DNA of 64,000 nt from Cryptomeria japonica (Eukaryota; Streptophyta; Pinopsida; Cupressales; Cupressaceae). Each line of letters opens with the position of its first letter. Within the stretch, counting starts at the first letter, position 1. Positions 22,891 through 34,007 of this stretch are shown piece by piece. The stretch lies in NCBI RefSeq assembly GCF_030272615.1, contig NC_081410.1, positions 227,948,915 to 228,012,914 on the forward strand, read 5' to 3'. Both the position numbers and the translations under genes were made by a program. The notes under the pieces are model-generated. The model ran no database searches, was not told the origin of the DNA, and worked only from the letters and a program-made list of their open reading frames with translations.

Positions 22891-23229
22891 GTGGATATTC
22901 AGTTCATTGATTCCAATGTTCTTTGGTGTGTGGCCGAACTTCCCTCTAATCCACACTTCTTCCTTTGGATTTTCATTGGTAGAGGCCGACCTGGTGGTTT
23001 TACATGTTTGTTCTTGTTCTTCGACATTCGATCCCTCTCGGGCCGACGTGGATCTCTCTTGAGCATATAAATCAATGTAATTAAGCATCATAATTCATTC
23101 TAGAGAGATAGATCTAAACTTGACCAATTATGTAATTGAGAATGTATGTAGCAGACCAGTGAACCGAATCTTGTAGTCCAAATGTTACCGGTCTTTTGTA
23201 ATCAGTTTTTCATGATCTAATTCATTCCA
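22891..23229 (+). other. LTR-like remnant of an unidentified element
   Basis: Between the truncated integrase and LINE-A. It contains GGCCGACCTGGTGG (22983), GGCCGACGTGGATC (23041) and a TATA box GCATATAAATC (TATAAAT 23066-23072). Copia-2 LTRs also have a GCCGACCTAATT string upstream of their TATA, so this may be an old, truncated copia LTR in + orientation. No terminal TG/CA pair is clear. Confidence 0.35.
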
Positions 23230-23817
23230 TTATGCATTGCCTCCATCATCTTGTCTTGCTTTCATTGTGTTTACTCTTGCTAAACGGTCTAGATAGATCT
23301 TATTAATCTCCCTCCTAATCGTGACTTCACCATTAATAATCCTCAATAATATGGAATAATTGGACATGCCAAAAGGAGAATTAATTGAATCCACTTCATG
23401 TTTGGCGCACCCCATGTTGGCTAATTCATTAGCTATTTTATTACCTTCCCTATAGAAATGTGATAGAAGGAAAGAATTAAAGGAGTCCAACATATCCCAT
23501 ACTTGTTGCATTATGTACCTGATATGCCAATTACAATATTTCCTCTCTTTGCGGGCATTTATGAGCAACAAAGAATCATCTTCCACATCAATTTTGGTTA
23601 AACCCAAACTTTTAACCAATGTTAATCCTTGCAGCAGTGCCCAAGATTCAGTTACATTATTTGTGCTATGAGTTAATGCAATGGATTTGAGTGCAATTAT
23701 ATCACCAAGATGGTCCCTTATACAAACTCCATCTCCCACTTCACCTACGTTGCCTCTTGAAGCACCATCAAAGTTGAGTTTAGAAAACTCAGGAGATGGA
23801 GGGTGCCACTTAATCAA
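23230..23817 (-). pseudogene. LINE-A RNase H
   Basis: FSKLNFDGASRGNVGE, NNVTESWALLQGL, KIDVEDDSLLLIN and NKIANELANMG give the RNase H fold with catalytic Asp, Glu and Asp. The last catalytic Asp (usually N-x-x-A-D) reads Asn here. The frame is open for 195 codons and is continuous with the zf-RVT part upstream apart from one stop near 23995. Confidence 0.85.
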
Positions 23818-24624
23818 ACTTCTATCTACCTTTGGCTTGAATGGTAATGATTGAATTCCTTTGAATGGTTGTCTGATATAATTCCATTCTTTGATGAGAG
23901 TATTGTCCCATGATGTGAATAGAGAACTGCAATTCTTGTGCTTTTGGACATATGCAGAAACTAATTCTGAGACTGATTTTACTATTCCCTCTTGAACCTA
24001 TCCAATAGATGAAGTAAATTTTCTGTAGATATTCTTGTTGCATTCCCACCATATGGACCATAGAATTGTGGTTGGGATGATCCTCCAGATACATGAATAG
24101 AAAGATGATTTGAATAAAACTGGCCAAGACTGAAACAAATCCCATATTGAGTTTGGTAGGGGTGTGAGAAATCTAAATTTATTGAGCATAAATTGCCAAC
24201 ACTGATTTGCAAAAGAACATTGGATGAAAAGATCTATATTTTCTATCTCTTCATCACACAACACATATTTGAAGGGGCAAGTAACATGCAATTTTGCTAA
24301 CCTATCACCGGTTAGGATGCTCTTGCAGAGAGCAAGCCAAGAAAAGCTACCTGCTTTTGGCATGACCATGTTGTTCCAACAAAACATGTAGGCTCTTTGT
24401 TTTTGTTGTTGATTTTCCCTGTAATGAATGGCTTCATATGCTTGTTTGATCGAATGCTCACCATCTTTGGCTAGGGCCCATATCACTTGATCAACTTTGT
24501 TTGATATAAGAACTATCCTTTTGGACAAAATATGATTAAGTGTAACATTTTTCTCTTCTTCAATTAAAATTTCTATGAAGTCTTTCCAAACAAGTCTACC
24601 AAAACCTGGATGGATTTGACTAAT
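23818..24624 (-). pseudogene. LINE-A zf-RVT region
   Basis: HPGFGRLVWKDFIEILIEEE, then DQVIWALAKDGEHSIKQAYE, MPKAGSFSWLALCKSIL and CDEEIENIDLFIQCSFANQC, the zinc-binding region between RT and RNase H. One stop near 23998 interrupts the frame. It begins directly at the left end of copia-1. Confidence 0.85.
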
Positions 24625-25307
24625 TATTTGCATTGCATGAAGATTGCATTAATGAATTACAAGTGTTGTCATTGATGTCAATTGTAACCTGTAATGGAGT
24701 TGTATTGCAACCGGTAGTGATGCAATAATGCAACTGATAGTTAAGAAGTGAAGGAAACCGGTATTACTATTGGAGCAGAGAGATCAACCCGTAACCCTAA
24801 CCGATGGAGCTTGGTGAATCGGTTGTGTTGATCTATGATCAAATGGTGATCAGAGATGATTATGCAACACATGCATGATACACGTGATAAGTTTCAAAGT
24901 GGTTTTGGCACATAGAGATAACTATTTTATCTTGGGAATGAGCAAGTGCATAGCATGAAGTGGAAACCATGTGATGAGTTACAGGATCCAATGTGCAGTG
25001 ATCCAATATCGGTCAAGGTTGTCTTGAACAATGTGTAGATGATTACTATGTAAACCAATGATCATGTTTGAACCAATATGTTTGTAATCTCTATGAGATC
25101 TTGGGTTTTGTGATGTGTTACCGACCTATTATTTTTCTTATAAGGTTGATAAGTTATCTTGTAATAGTGTTGGCAATTTTGGTTAAGTGTGTCAGTGCGA
25201 ATGATTGCCAAACCAGAAGGAGTATCTGCAGAATGTGTGAAGGTAGATAGGAGCATAAAAAGGATCTGATCAAGCAGAGTAGTGCTATTACAAGATCAAC
25301 AAAGACC
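24625..25307 (+). repeat. Copia-1 5' LTR, left part
   Basis: Matches 38300-39005 of the 3' LTR (GCATTGCATGAAGATT, GTTGTCATTGATGTCAATTG). The last ten bases, AACAAAGACC, are the LINE-B target duplication. A possible TATA-like TTATAAGG lies at 25138 after ACCGACCTATT. Confidence 0.85.
25298..25307 (+). repeat. Target-site duplication of LINE-B (left copy)
   Basis: AACAAAGACC occurs here and at 33292-33301. The uninterrupted 3' LTR of the same copia has it once, at 38996-39005, and serves as the empty site. Confidence 0.85.
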
Positions 25308-25533
25308 CTATTTTGATTAAGTAAAAATAGGTATTTGAAAGGTACCCGAACCTTTTACAAGCTAGGAGAACAGAAAAGCATAAAAAAGTGCCTGATCACT
25401 TCAAAAAGTCAAAATGAACCCACCGGATGGGCACAACTTAAAACATCATTACATAATTACATAAAACTCAGAACAGACAGCAACAGGAAAGCAAAAGACA
25501 GTAAAGAGACAGAACCAAGGACAACAATTGGAA
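25308..25533 (-). other. LINE-B 3' UTR and terminus
   Basis: Non-coding sequence after the ORF3 stop, ending in a GCTTGTAAAAGGTTCGGG-type terminal block and TTACTTAATCAAAA. Plant LINEs commonly end in a TTGTAA-like motif followed by a short A-rich tail. Confidence 0.55.
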
Positions 25534-27321
25534 CTAAATACTATTCAGGATCTCCTCAGCGTGAACAACCATTTGTTTCATGTTGTTTGCCGAGGTCTTC
25601 ATATCCTCCAGCTCACGAACTTCGATGTCGACCTTATTCTTTATGTTGGCTTTGGTCCTCCTTTCATGACCCTTCTTGTTCACTTGCTCTTTATCACCTT
25701 CCTTCTCTGCATTGTTCTCGTACCTGTTGATAAAGATGTTCATGTTGTCCACCGAAGATTTAAGAATTTGGAAATTTTGATCAGCAATCTGCTTGACATT
25801 GTGCTCCAGATTGTCAATTCTGCTGCCAAAATCTTTTAGTTTGTTGTCCATTTCCTTTCTATCTCCCATCTCATTGACCTTTTTCTCTGTGGCTAAGATT
25901 TTTCCAACCATACATTTAATAGCTTGCGCATTATGTAGAACAACCACTAACTCTTTAACATGCTCCGCCAAGGGCTTGTCACCAATTGTAATTCTTGCCA
26001 TGGCCTATGTATCTGTTTTTAAGTTATTAATATCCTTCACCAGAGTAGTGATGGTCTCACATAAGGCCTTAATGGTATCTTTGTCACCACTATCACTTTA
26101 ACCCCCTTTTTCCTCGTTATGCAGTCTAGTGGTATTCACGGTCTCCATGGTTTTCAAATTATCCTTAACCGGGTTACCCTCCCCTTCTTTTTTCCTAACT
26201 ATCAATCCTCTTATTATCATCATCCTCCTCCTTAGACTCAACCAAAACATAATTGAGATCAGAATTGCTACCCTTTTTAGTGTTCTTATTCTGAGCCTTC
26301 TTTCTAGAGGCTTTCCCTTTCCTCTTTTTAATAGGTTTTTCCTCAAGGGAATCAGTTTCAGAGTCTGACATTTCAGATTCCACAATAATCCTCCTCTTCT
26401 TAGCCCTAATCCTCCCTTTTTTGCTAGTTTCTTCCGACTCTCCCTTAGTCTCAGAATCAAAGTTGAAACCACTATCCTTACTTTTCGTAGTCTCATCTCT
26501 GGCATTTTTGCCTTTAATAGGCTTTTCAATGCACTTCCCCTTTAGCATTTTGTAAACCAGGACCATGAGCCCTTGGTGGAGGGCATGATTGCCTTTAGGG
26601 TCCTTCTGGATCTCCTTTATAGTATGATCCATTGAACAGGCCAAGTAATAGGGAAGGCTAACCCTTTCACCATGACATAAATGGTTAAGAAGGATGAAGT
26701 GATGCCCATAAGCCCTAGTAAACCTACCACCTAAGGTAATATATTCAATAGAAGCAAATAAGACAAACCTCCATGGCCTGAAAATTCTCTTTAGGGAGTG
26801 GTAGGAGTTGTCAATTTTGATCATCTTTCTTCTCTCACCATTCGTAATAGAAAACTTGTTTGCAGCCTTATCTGATATCCCTCTGTCCCTGTAAAATTTC
26901 ATACCCTCGGTAGTCATCCCCGTGGCCTCAGCGATAACCTCTTCGTCTACATTCATCATATGTGATCCAATTAGAACTTTTCCATTTTTCCAGTTCTTCA
27001 TGAAGTAGCTAGTAATTATGGGGTCCTTCCCATTCAGTCGTTCCATGAAAACATTGAGCCCCCTTGCTGAAGGATACTCTAGACTTCTTCGTTCTTTCTC
27101 CATTCAGTGCATGAAGTAGGTTCAAATCTCTTCTTGTTTCCTTCCATTTTTCTAGCACCTTCCTTGCAATGCCTTCTCTCATTTTGATAACTTTTCCTCT
27201 GGTTTTTGTGGTTATTCTGTAAGTGCGCCCATAATCCGTGCCAAATAATGATGATATGACACCTATTTAATAGCTCATTATCTTCAAACAAGCACTGCAT
27301 CAAAAAAGGCAGAAAGGTCAT
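25534..27321 (-). pseudogene. LINE-B ORF3: unrecognised protein with globular N-terminus, basic/acidic middle and coiled coil
   Basis: Lies wholly inside the TSD-bounded LINE, downstream of RNase H. The main frame (27103-26195) encodes about 180 residues of ordered sequence (SYFMKNWKNGKVLIGSHMM, NVDEEVIAEATGM, FRPWRFVLFASIEYITLGG, YGHHFILLNHLCHG). A Lys/Ser/Glu-rich part with NLS-like KKRRI and PIKKRKGKASRKK follows. After a frameshift near 26200 and two stops, a helical part with heptad pattern (DNKLKDFGSRIDNLEHNVKQ) ends at 25534. The upstream segment to 27321 is open in another frame and may hold the N-terminus. I do not recognise the family. The W-x-x-G ... NVDEEVIAEATGM pattern recalls the plant mobile domain only loosely. 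It is neither ORF1-like nor a known LINE domain. Confidence 0.6.
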
Positions 27322-28523
27322 TAGAAATAATGATTAAAAGTACCACGTTGCCTTGTATAGCTTCGGTCTTGATTGAGTAAGGATTTCATTTCACTTGCAA
27401 TCTCATTTTCACCATAACTAGTGATGATGTTTTCCGATTGGCAAGCCAGGTTGGCTGCCCAATCAGCACATGAGTTGGCCTCCCTATAAACATGTGTAAA
27501 AACACACATTTCAAACTCTTTGCTGATTTTCCTTGTTGCTTTAATAGCATTACTAATCGACCATGACAATGGGAATTTCATATTTAAACAATTGATAATG
27601 TTTAAGGAGTCTCCTTCACACCAAACTTTAGTGCATTTGGCTTCTTTGGCAAGGATAATCCCATGATAAGCTGCCATGGCTTCGGCAACATGGTTGGTCT
27701 ATTTTCCTATAGGAATGCATTTTATGATTTTACACATTCCTCATTCATCCCTTAGGACCACTCCACATCCTGCAACCCCCAAGTTTCCCTTAGAGGCCCC
27801 ATCAAAATTGATTTTCATCCATCCCCTAGGTGGGTTGGTCCATATCACTCCCTCTCTAGGGTTACTCTAGATACTCTCTTGAGCTTTTAATCTCCATTTT
27901 TTATAGACAAATTGGTCCTCCTTAGTGTTAGGATTATCAATACCACCTATAATATTCATATTTTCCACTATGCTTCTTCTTATTTTTTCAAACACAATGT
28001 TAGCCTTAGTGTACTTTTCTCTGAAAATCCTGTCATTTCTCTCTTTCCATATACCCCAGCACATGTGTGGTAAAGCAATTCTCCATAGCAAGGTAGTAGT
28101 TCTAATTTTTAAAGGATGAAGCCATGACTTGAAAATCTCCTGAATCGAGTTGGGGAAGCTCCAATTGATATTGAATTGATCCAGACAACTTCCCCAAACA
28201 TCAGCTGAGAAGGGGCAATGAAAGAGCATTGTCTCCTCATTTTGCTTACAGAGTGTACAGAGACTTGGTATAATGATACCTCTTTTTCTTATATTCTCTA
28301 TTGTTAGAATTTTGTCTTGGAGGGCTATCCAAAAGAAAATGTTGATCTTGGGGGTAAGGCCTTTCATCCATGCTTTATCCCAGCAAGGACTTTCCATGTT
28401 ATTGTATTGTTGATGATAAAGAGATGCCACAGTAAAAGTACCACTAGCAGTGAGTTTCCAAATTAACTGGTCTTCTTCTTCAATCCTCACCATTGAGTTC
28501 ATGACTTTGTTCAAACTACCCAA
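27322..28523 (-). pseudogene. LINE-B ORF2: zf-RVT and RNase H
   Basis: Zf-RVT: GSLNKVMNSMVRIEEEDQLI, CWDKAWMKGLTPKINIFFWI, CTLCKQNEETMLFHCPFSA with intact Cys/His spacing. RNase H follows: MKINFDGASKGNLG near 27815-27780, then EAMAAYHGIILAKEAK, WCEGDSLNIINCL and EANSCADWAANLA. Same frame as RT; stops near 27868 and 27705. Confidence 0.88.
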
Positions 28524-30413
28524 AGACTAATCCACTTGAGATAAGTCTTTCCATTTTCCATCTTTCCAATAATCCTCCACCTTGGTTCCAAATCTTTCCT
28601 TGCATTGGTTCTGATATCTGTTCTACTCAAGGTTTTCATTTAAAGGGGTCTCCATAAGCCAAGGATCCTCCCAGAACTGAATAAGATTCCCTTTCCCCAA
28701 CTTCCATTTTGTACCTTTGATAATTAAGTCTCTAGTCCTAGAGATATTTTTCCAAATATTGGATCCAATTGGGATAATCTCCGCTTTGAGGAAACTTTGA
28801 AGATTTGGACATCGGCTTTTATATTTGTTGTCCCATATTTTTTTCCACTCTCCTTGATTTCTATATCCTCTCCAAATCTGCTTAGCCATAAGGTATTCAT
28901 TTATGTCTCTTATTCTTCTAAGGCCCAAACCACCTTTATTCATAGGCTTACAAACCTTCTCCCAAGGAATTAAGTTCATTCTCTTCTTCTCCTCAACCAC
29001 TGTCCATAAAAAGGATCTCTGTATTTTTTCAATGGCCTCAACATACTTAGTAGGAATCCTGAACAGACTGATGGCATAGAGAGGGATACTTTGAAGAGTG
29101 TTTTTTTGCATTTGAACCTTACTTGCTTGACTAAGTAGAGCTCCCTTCCATCCATATAGCTTTTTATGGAATTTATCCACCAAGGCTCCCCAAAAGGTAT
29201 CCAGAGGATCCTAACCTAAAGGGAGCCCCAAATAGGATGCAGGCAAGCTACCAATTTGGCCACCCAGAATGTTACTAATTTTAATCCTCCTTCTCTCTGG
29301 GGTGTTGATAAAATAAACAAAGCTTTTAGACCAATTTATAAGCTGACCAGTAGCCTCTCCATAGATATCCAAAGCTTTTTTTAGTCTTCTAGCGTCCTTC
29401 ACAGTGGCTTTTCCCAATATTATAGAATCATCAACAAACTGCTGATGAGAGCATATTTGATCTGTCGAAGAAGGTTTCAAACCACAAAACTCCCTTTTCT
29501 CAACTAGCTTTCCAATAGATCTCCCCAAACATTCTGCCATAATGATAAAGATCACTAGAGATAGGGGGTCCCCTTGCCTGAGACCTCTTGAGGCTTTAAA
29601 GAAAGGAGAGGGGGAGCCATTCATTAGCACAGAGAAAGTGGCCGAAGAAACAAGTTGCCTGATAAGTCCAACACTCCTAGGATTAAAAGCAAAAGCTAAA
29701 AGAACATCCATCATAAAATCCCAATCCACTCTATCATAGGCTTTAGAAAGGTCAAGCTTCACAAAAAAACCTTCATTTTTAGAAAAGGCCAGAGAATGGA
29801 TATTTTCATGAACAGAGATGATAGAGTCCAAAATTTGCCTCCCTGAGACAAAACCACTTTGCTAAGGCGATATAATGGAAGGAAGCAAGTTGAGAATTCT
29901 AGAGGTAAGGACCTTAGAGATAATCCTGTAGAGAGAGTTGCATAAGCTTATAGGTCTAAAAAGATCCATTCAATCAGCCCCCATCTTTTTGGGTAAAAGA
30001 GCTATAAAAGTACCATTAAGTTCTTTCAAAAGTTTTCTAGCACCAAAAAACTCTTTCACAGCTCTTGTAACATCATCTCCAATAATATGCCAATACATTT
30101 GGAAGAAGAACATGGGAAAGCCATCCGGACCTGGGGTTTTGTTGCCCTCAAAGGACTTAAAAGTTATCAGAATTTCATCATGGGAGGGAATGGCAGTTAA
30201 ACGGTCATTGTGATCTTCCCCCAGAGTGGTAGGTATACTGTCAAGAAGTTCCCTTTGGGCCTGTTTATTCAAATTCTGATCCTTAGCAAGTAGATTAGAG
30301 AAAAAATCCATTGCAGTCTTGCTCATGGAATCATCATCTTCAACACATCTACCATTCACTTTAATCTGTACAATTCCATTTATAGCCTTATGTCTAAGTG
30401 TGGACATATGGAA
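28524..30413 (-). pseudogene. LINE-B ORF2: reverse transcriptase
   Basis: GNKTPGPDGFPMFFFQMYWH, FVKLDLSKAYDRVDWDFM, GLRQGDPLSLVIFIIMAE and the catalytic QFVDDSIILG, then SQASKVQMQKNTLQSIPLYA and LIPWEKVCKPMNKGGLGLRR. All blocks lie in one frame with stops near 29970, 29863, 29210, 28622 and 28531. All catalytic Asp residues are present. Confidence 0.92.
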
Positions 30414-31504
30414 TTATTTAGTGTTCCTATACCCCTCCTTTAACCAGACATTTCTCAATCTTTGTTTCCAGTAGGTTTCCTCTTTAGCTATTATTTCATG
30501 ATATCTCATCAGAATAGCATCTTCAGTATTTCTAGACATATAGGTATAACCATTGTGTTGTATCTCATCCTGGATCTCCTTGAGTTCTAAGAGGGTCGAT
30601 GCTTTTGAGGTAAAGATGTTCCCAAAGTAGTCCTTATTCCACTTCTTGACATTATCTTTAACATTCTTCAACTTTTTGACCACTTTATACATGGCATTGC
30701 CTTCAATACTGACCTGCCACCAGTCCTTAATCTTACTTTCCAGATCCGGGTGTCTAGTCCACATTTTTTCAAATCTATAAGGGAAATGTCTCCTTCAATT
30801 TTTTACTTCAGGTGTTAGGGTTATAGGGTAATGATCTGATCCTACCCTTATCTGAGATGATAAAGAACATTCATGAAGATTAAACCAATCTAAGGAAAGT
30901 AGAGCTCTATCTAGTCTGACCTGAATCAAATTCTCACCACTTCTTCGACTAGTCCAGGTGCATTTGACTCCTTGCAACTCTAGATCATGAATGGCATTAT
31001 TGTTTATAAAGTCCATTAGGTCCAATTTTCTATCCAGATTAGCATGACTCCCTCCCTTTTTCTCATTTTCCTTCAAGGGAGTGTTGAAATCTCCCATAAT
31101 TATCCAGCTATCCTCAGCAAATCTTCTTCTCAGCCCAGTGAGATATCTCCACATCTCACTACAGCCAGTCTTAGTGTTAGGAGCATAAACATTTGTTAGG
31201 ACCCATGTAGTGCAATTCTTAATGTGCTTAAATCTAATACAGGCCAGGTTGTTGTCCGGAATTAACACCTCTCCTTCTATATTGTTTTTGTTCCAGAATG
31301 TAACAATTCCTCCCGAGGCACCTTCTAAACTACCTCCGCTGACTCCTCCATTTTTGAAAATATTCAATCTTTCAACTTCATCTTTCACCATCTTAGTTTC
31401 TTGAATCAAAAAATGTTAGGGTTTTTGTCTCTAATCATATTTCTAACTAAATTATGTTTATGAGGACTATTAAGTCCCCTAATATTCCAGGAGATGATTT
31501 TCAT
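30414..31504 (-). pseudogene. LINE-B ORF2: AP endonuclease
   Basis: The ATG at 31504 gives MKIISWNIRGLNSPHKHN, the standard plant L1 ORF2 start. A one-base frameshift near 31405 leads to LIQETKMVKDEVERL (catalytic Glu). WIIMGDFNTPL, KCTWTSRRSGENLIQVRLDR and GSDHYPITL (catalytic His) follow. The linker WLKEGYRNTK precedes RT. Stops at about 30794 and 30413. Confidence 0.9.
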
Positions 31505-31509
31505 GGATT

Positions 31510-33276
31510 TTTAAAAATACCTGCCTCAAAGATGGTTCTTTGGGTACCATCTGCTAAATTCCTGCTTGTTTCCAATGTTCTTTTTTTGGCATTTGAGTGT
31601 CTTCCTAGAGAAGTGTGTTGCGCTCCCACATCACCAAGCCTGCTTCTGGTGTTTCTAGTCAGTGTACTATTTACTGGGTTATTGTTACTCTTTTTCTTTT
31701 GCTTGTTCTTTCTTTTATCCTCTGCAAGTTCTTCATCCTCTTGCTTTGATTCATTCTTTCCCAGTGCCTTTTTTATGTCCTCTTCATCTCCCCATTTTGG
31801 ATCTTGTTCCTCCGAATTAGCTAGCTTTCCCTTTACTAGGGTGGTTAATGAGATTTCCTATAGCCCTTGGCCCAAAATGGTATCAGGTTGGGCTTCTTGG
31901 AACTAGTCTATTTCTTTATCTTGATCTTGAGATTTTGAAACAAGGTTGAAGTTATCTCCTTCCTCTTTATTATCTGTGGGATGTTTATCTATTTTCTCTA
32001 CCTCTGTCTTGTCCTCTTTCTGATCCTCTTGCTAAGTGTTGTCTTTTTCTTTGTGTACAACACCCTGTTCCAACATCTGAATCTTTGGTTCATCACCCAC
32101 TTCACTAGTGATTTCTTCCTTCACCCTTACTATCTGGGACTGCTTCTACTGATTAGGGTCATTGGAATCCTGAACTTTTAGTGGCTTGTCCACTTTTTTC
32201 CAAACCTTAGTTTGGGTATGGGGTTTATCCTCTTTAGATGGACATTTTTTAGCCCAGTGTCCGACTTTTTTACAATGATAATAGCCGAAGGGGATTGTTT
32301 TTGCTTCCACTTCCCCAGTTTTGATTCTATCTCTATTTCCTCTGGCAAGTTCGTGTCAGGTCCTACTCCAACACAAATCCTTTCATAGATCAGCCTTCTT
32401 CTAGAAGCCGTGATCTGATCAATGGCGATTATCTCCCCAAAGGTATTGGCAATTCCTGCAAAAAAGTCTTCCTCCCAGAATTCCATTGGGAGCCCAGGGA
32501 GTTTGACCCACACCAGGACTTGGGCCAAAAAATTCTTTCCTTTCGCTACATTAGGGTACCACTTCTGGATGTACATGATGTATTTGCCTATTGCCCAACA
32601 CCCACTACATAGAATGTTTCTTCTATCCTCATCACAAGAAAAGGAGAAGGATAGACAACCTTTGTTCATTGCTACCACATCTACCTGACCTTTCAAGTTC
32701 CACTTTCTTTTTACAAATCCATGAACTATTTCTATGTTAGGTCTAGATCCAAAGAAATAACCAATCAAAGTGTTTTCCATTCTAGCAATGTTTTGATCAA
32801 TGATTTGGTCAGGAACATCGATAGCAAACTTACCCTGAGACACATTCGAAGAGTTTTTAACAGGAGGGGATGAATACTTACCTTTGGGCTTGACCCCAAA
32901 CAACGAGGACCACTTACGTGTCTATCCATTGGGTCCCCCTTTAGGGTCCATTGACAAAAGAACCTTTTCTGGATGATCTTTACCTTCCACCGTGTTCTCT
33001 GAAACACAAGTCATTTGCTGTCCTTGGGCTCCTTCCAAGTTGCCATCTTCTGTTTTTGAAGTTTGAACCCTCCCTTTCCCACTCTCTAGTGCTAACTTCT
33101 CTTCACGTGGTGTTGATCCTCCCCCTGGGTCCCCCAAGTTCACTGGATCATTGGGGTCCTTACCATCTGAACCTTCTTCTTCCGCAAGAATCTCTAAATC
33201 ATTTGCTGCATGTTGTCCCAATGCCAATCTAGAATTCTCGCTCAAAATTGAATCCTGGAACCGCTCGCCTTCCATC
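31510..33276 (-). pseudogene. LINE-B ORF1: DUF4283 gag-like protein with damaged zinc knuckle
   Basis: Starts MEGERFQDSILSENSRL at 33276, about 15 bp inside the element. The DUF4283 core spans about 32800-32400: RMENTLIGYFFGSRPNIEIV, WAIGKYIMYIQKWYP, VWVKLPGLPMEFWEEDFF. After a frameshift near 32285 a zinc knuckle reads YYHCKKVGHWAKKC; the first Cys is Tyr, a one-base change. A charged Lys/Glu/Gln-rich tail runs to just before ORF2. Stops near 32921, 32155, 32034, 31905 and 31860. Confidence 0.82.
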
Positions 33277-33301
33277 TTTGCTGAATATTTTAACAAAGAC
33301 C

Positions 33302-33938
33302 TTGTTGTTCTCTAACAATTATAAGAATTAAATCCCTTAACTAGGTAAGCTTTAACAGGCTTGGTGTTTTCTAAATCCTCTAACCAAGTAATCGATTAGC
33401 TTAGATTTAAAATCCTCTATCGAGGTTACTCGTAATAGGGTATTGTAGTCAATCCCTTAACCAGATCTGTTCCTAATAGGACATTTTTGTAAAGCTTCTA
33501 ACAAGGCTTGGATTATAATAGAGCGAACTTCATAAGAGTTTAGAATACTTATGGGTATTCATCCCCACCGTGGTTTTTCCCATTTGGGTTTCCACGTCAA
33601 AAATCATTGTGTCAAGTGGTGAATGATTTTGTGGTTATGTTTTGATATGGTTAATATGTTTAACTGGTAAAGCCACTTAGATATGTTTAGATGACCAAAA
33701 GTGATATGAAATGTGCTATTACTAATGTTAGTAAAATGGTTTGATGTTTTGGTTAAATGGTATATGAGTTTCAGATCTGTTACACTGTTATATTGGTATT
33801 TTAGTTAACTGGTTAGTTTAGTGATTGATTTATGAGTTGGGTTTGAGTTTGGTGAGAGTTTAGTTTGTTTTCTATCTACTAATTCAACCCCCCCTCTCAT
33901 TAGTTGGCCGGATCATTATTGATTCATCATATCATCAA
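33302..33938 (+). repeat. Copia-1 5' LTR, right part (R/U5)
   Basis: Resumes at the LINE-B duplication and matches 39006-39683. It contains a series of AAATCCCTTAACCAGGT-like units (33320-33490), the hairpin motif at 33566-33597 and the tract TTCAACCCCCCCCTCTC at 33883-33898. The LTR/PBS border is near 33922-33938; the last 16 bp are not found in the 3' LTR. Confidence 0.8.
33566..33597 (+). other. Conserved LTR hairpin motif (copia-1)
   Basis: CACCGTGG-TTTTT-CCC, a short spacer, then GGG-TTT-CCACG. Outer CGTGG/CCACG and inner CCC/GGG can pair around a T-rich internal loop. Equivalent motifs lie at 39287-39318, 46516-46550 and 52286-52321, and on the - strand at 52631-52660 and 56232-56262. 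Confidence 0.6.
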
Positions 33939-33939
33939 T

Positions 33940-33951
33940 TGGTATCAAAGC
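33940..33951 (+). other. Copia-1 primer-binding site (tRNA-iMet)
   Basis: TGGTATCAAAGC differs by one base from TGGTATCAGAGC, the complement of the 3' end of plant initiator tRNA-Met. Confidence 0.85.
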
Positions 33952-34007
33952 TTTTCAGGTCCTCTTGTGTTTAAGCCCAACAACTTGAGGTAAAGATTTA
34001 GAAGAAC

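Larger units (their letters stand above)
23230..24624 (-). mobile_element. LINE-A, 3' part (interrupted by copia-1)
   Basis: Zf-RVT and RNase H of an L1-type LINE on the - strand. The RT part of the same ORF2 reappears in the same orientation at 41072-39684, on the far side of copia-1, so I treat both as one element. Roughly 80-100 codons that should link the parts are absent, so a small deletion accompanied or followed the copia insertion. No clear A-tail is visible near 23230. Confidence 0.75.
25308..33291 (-). mobile_element. LINE-B: full-length L1-type LINE with a third ORF
   Basis: An 8.0-kb insertion, exactly delimited by the 10-bp duplication and by comparison with the empty 3' LTR. 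On the - strand it holds ORF1 (DUF4283 and zinc knuckle), ORF2 (endonuclease, RT, zf-RVT, RNase H) and then about 2 kb with a further decayed reading frame, ORF3. The 3' terminus reads CTTGTAAAAGGTTCGGGTAC ... TTACTTAATCAAAA with a very short A-tail. The 5' end lies about 15 bp before the ORF1 ATG, so a little 5' UTR may be missing. ORF2 keeps a single frame over about 4 kb, making this the best-preserved LINE in the window. Confidence 0.88.

Noticed and set aside
22819-23091. 90-codon open frame on the - strand
   Set aside because: It spans the junction between the truncated integrase and an LTR-like remnant, so it is not a gene.
25335-26368. Open frames on the + strand across LINE-B ORF3
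   Set aside because: Shadows of ORF3: hydrophobic translations opposite a Lys/Glu-rich coding strand.
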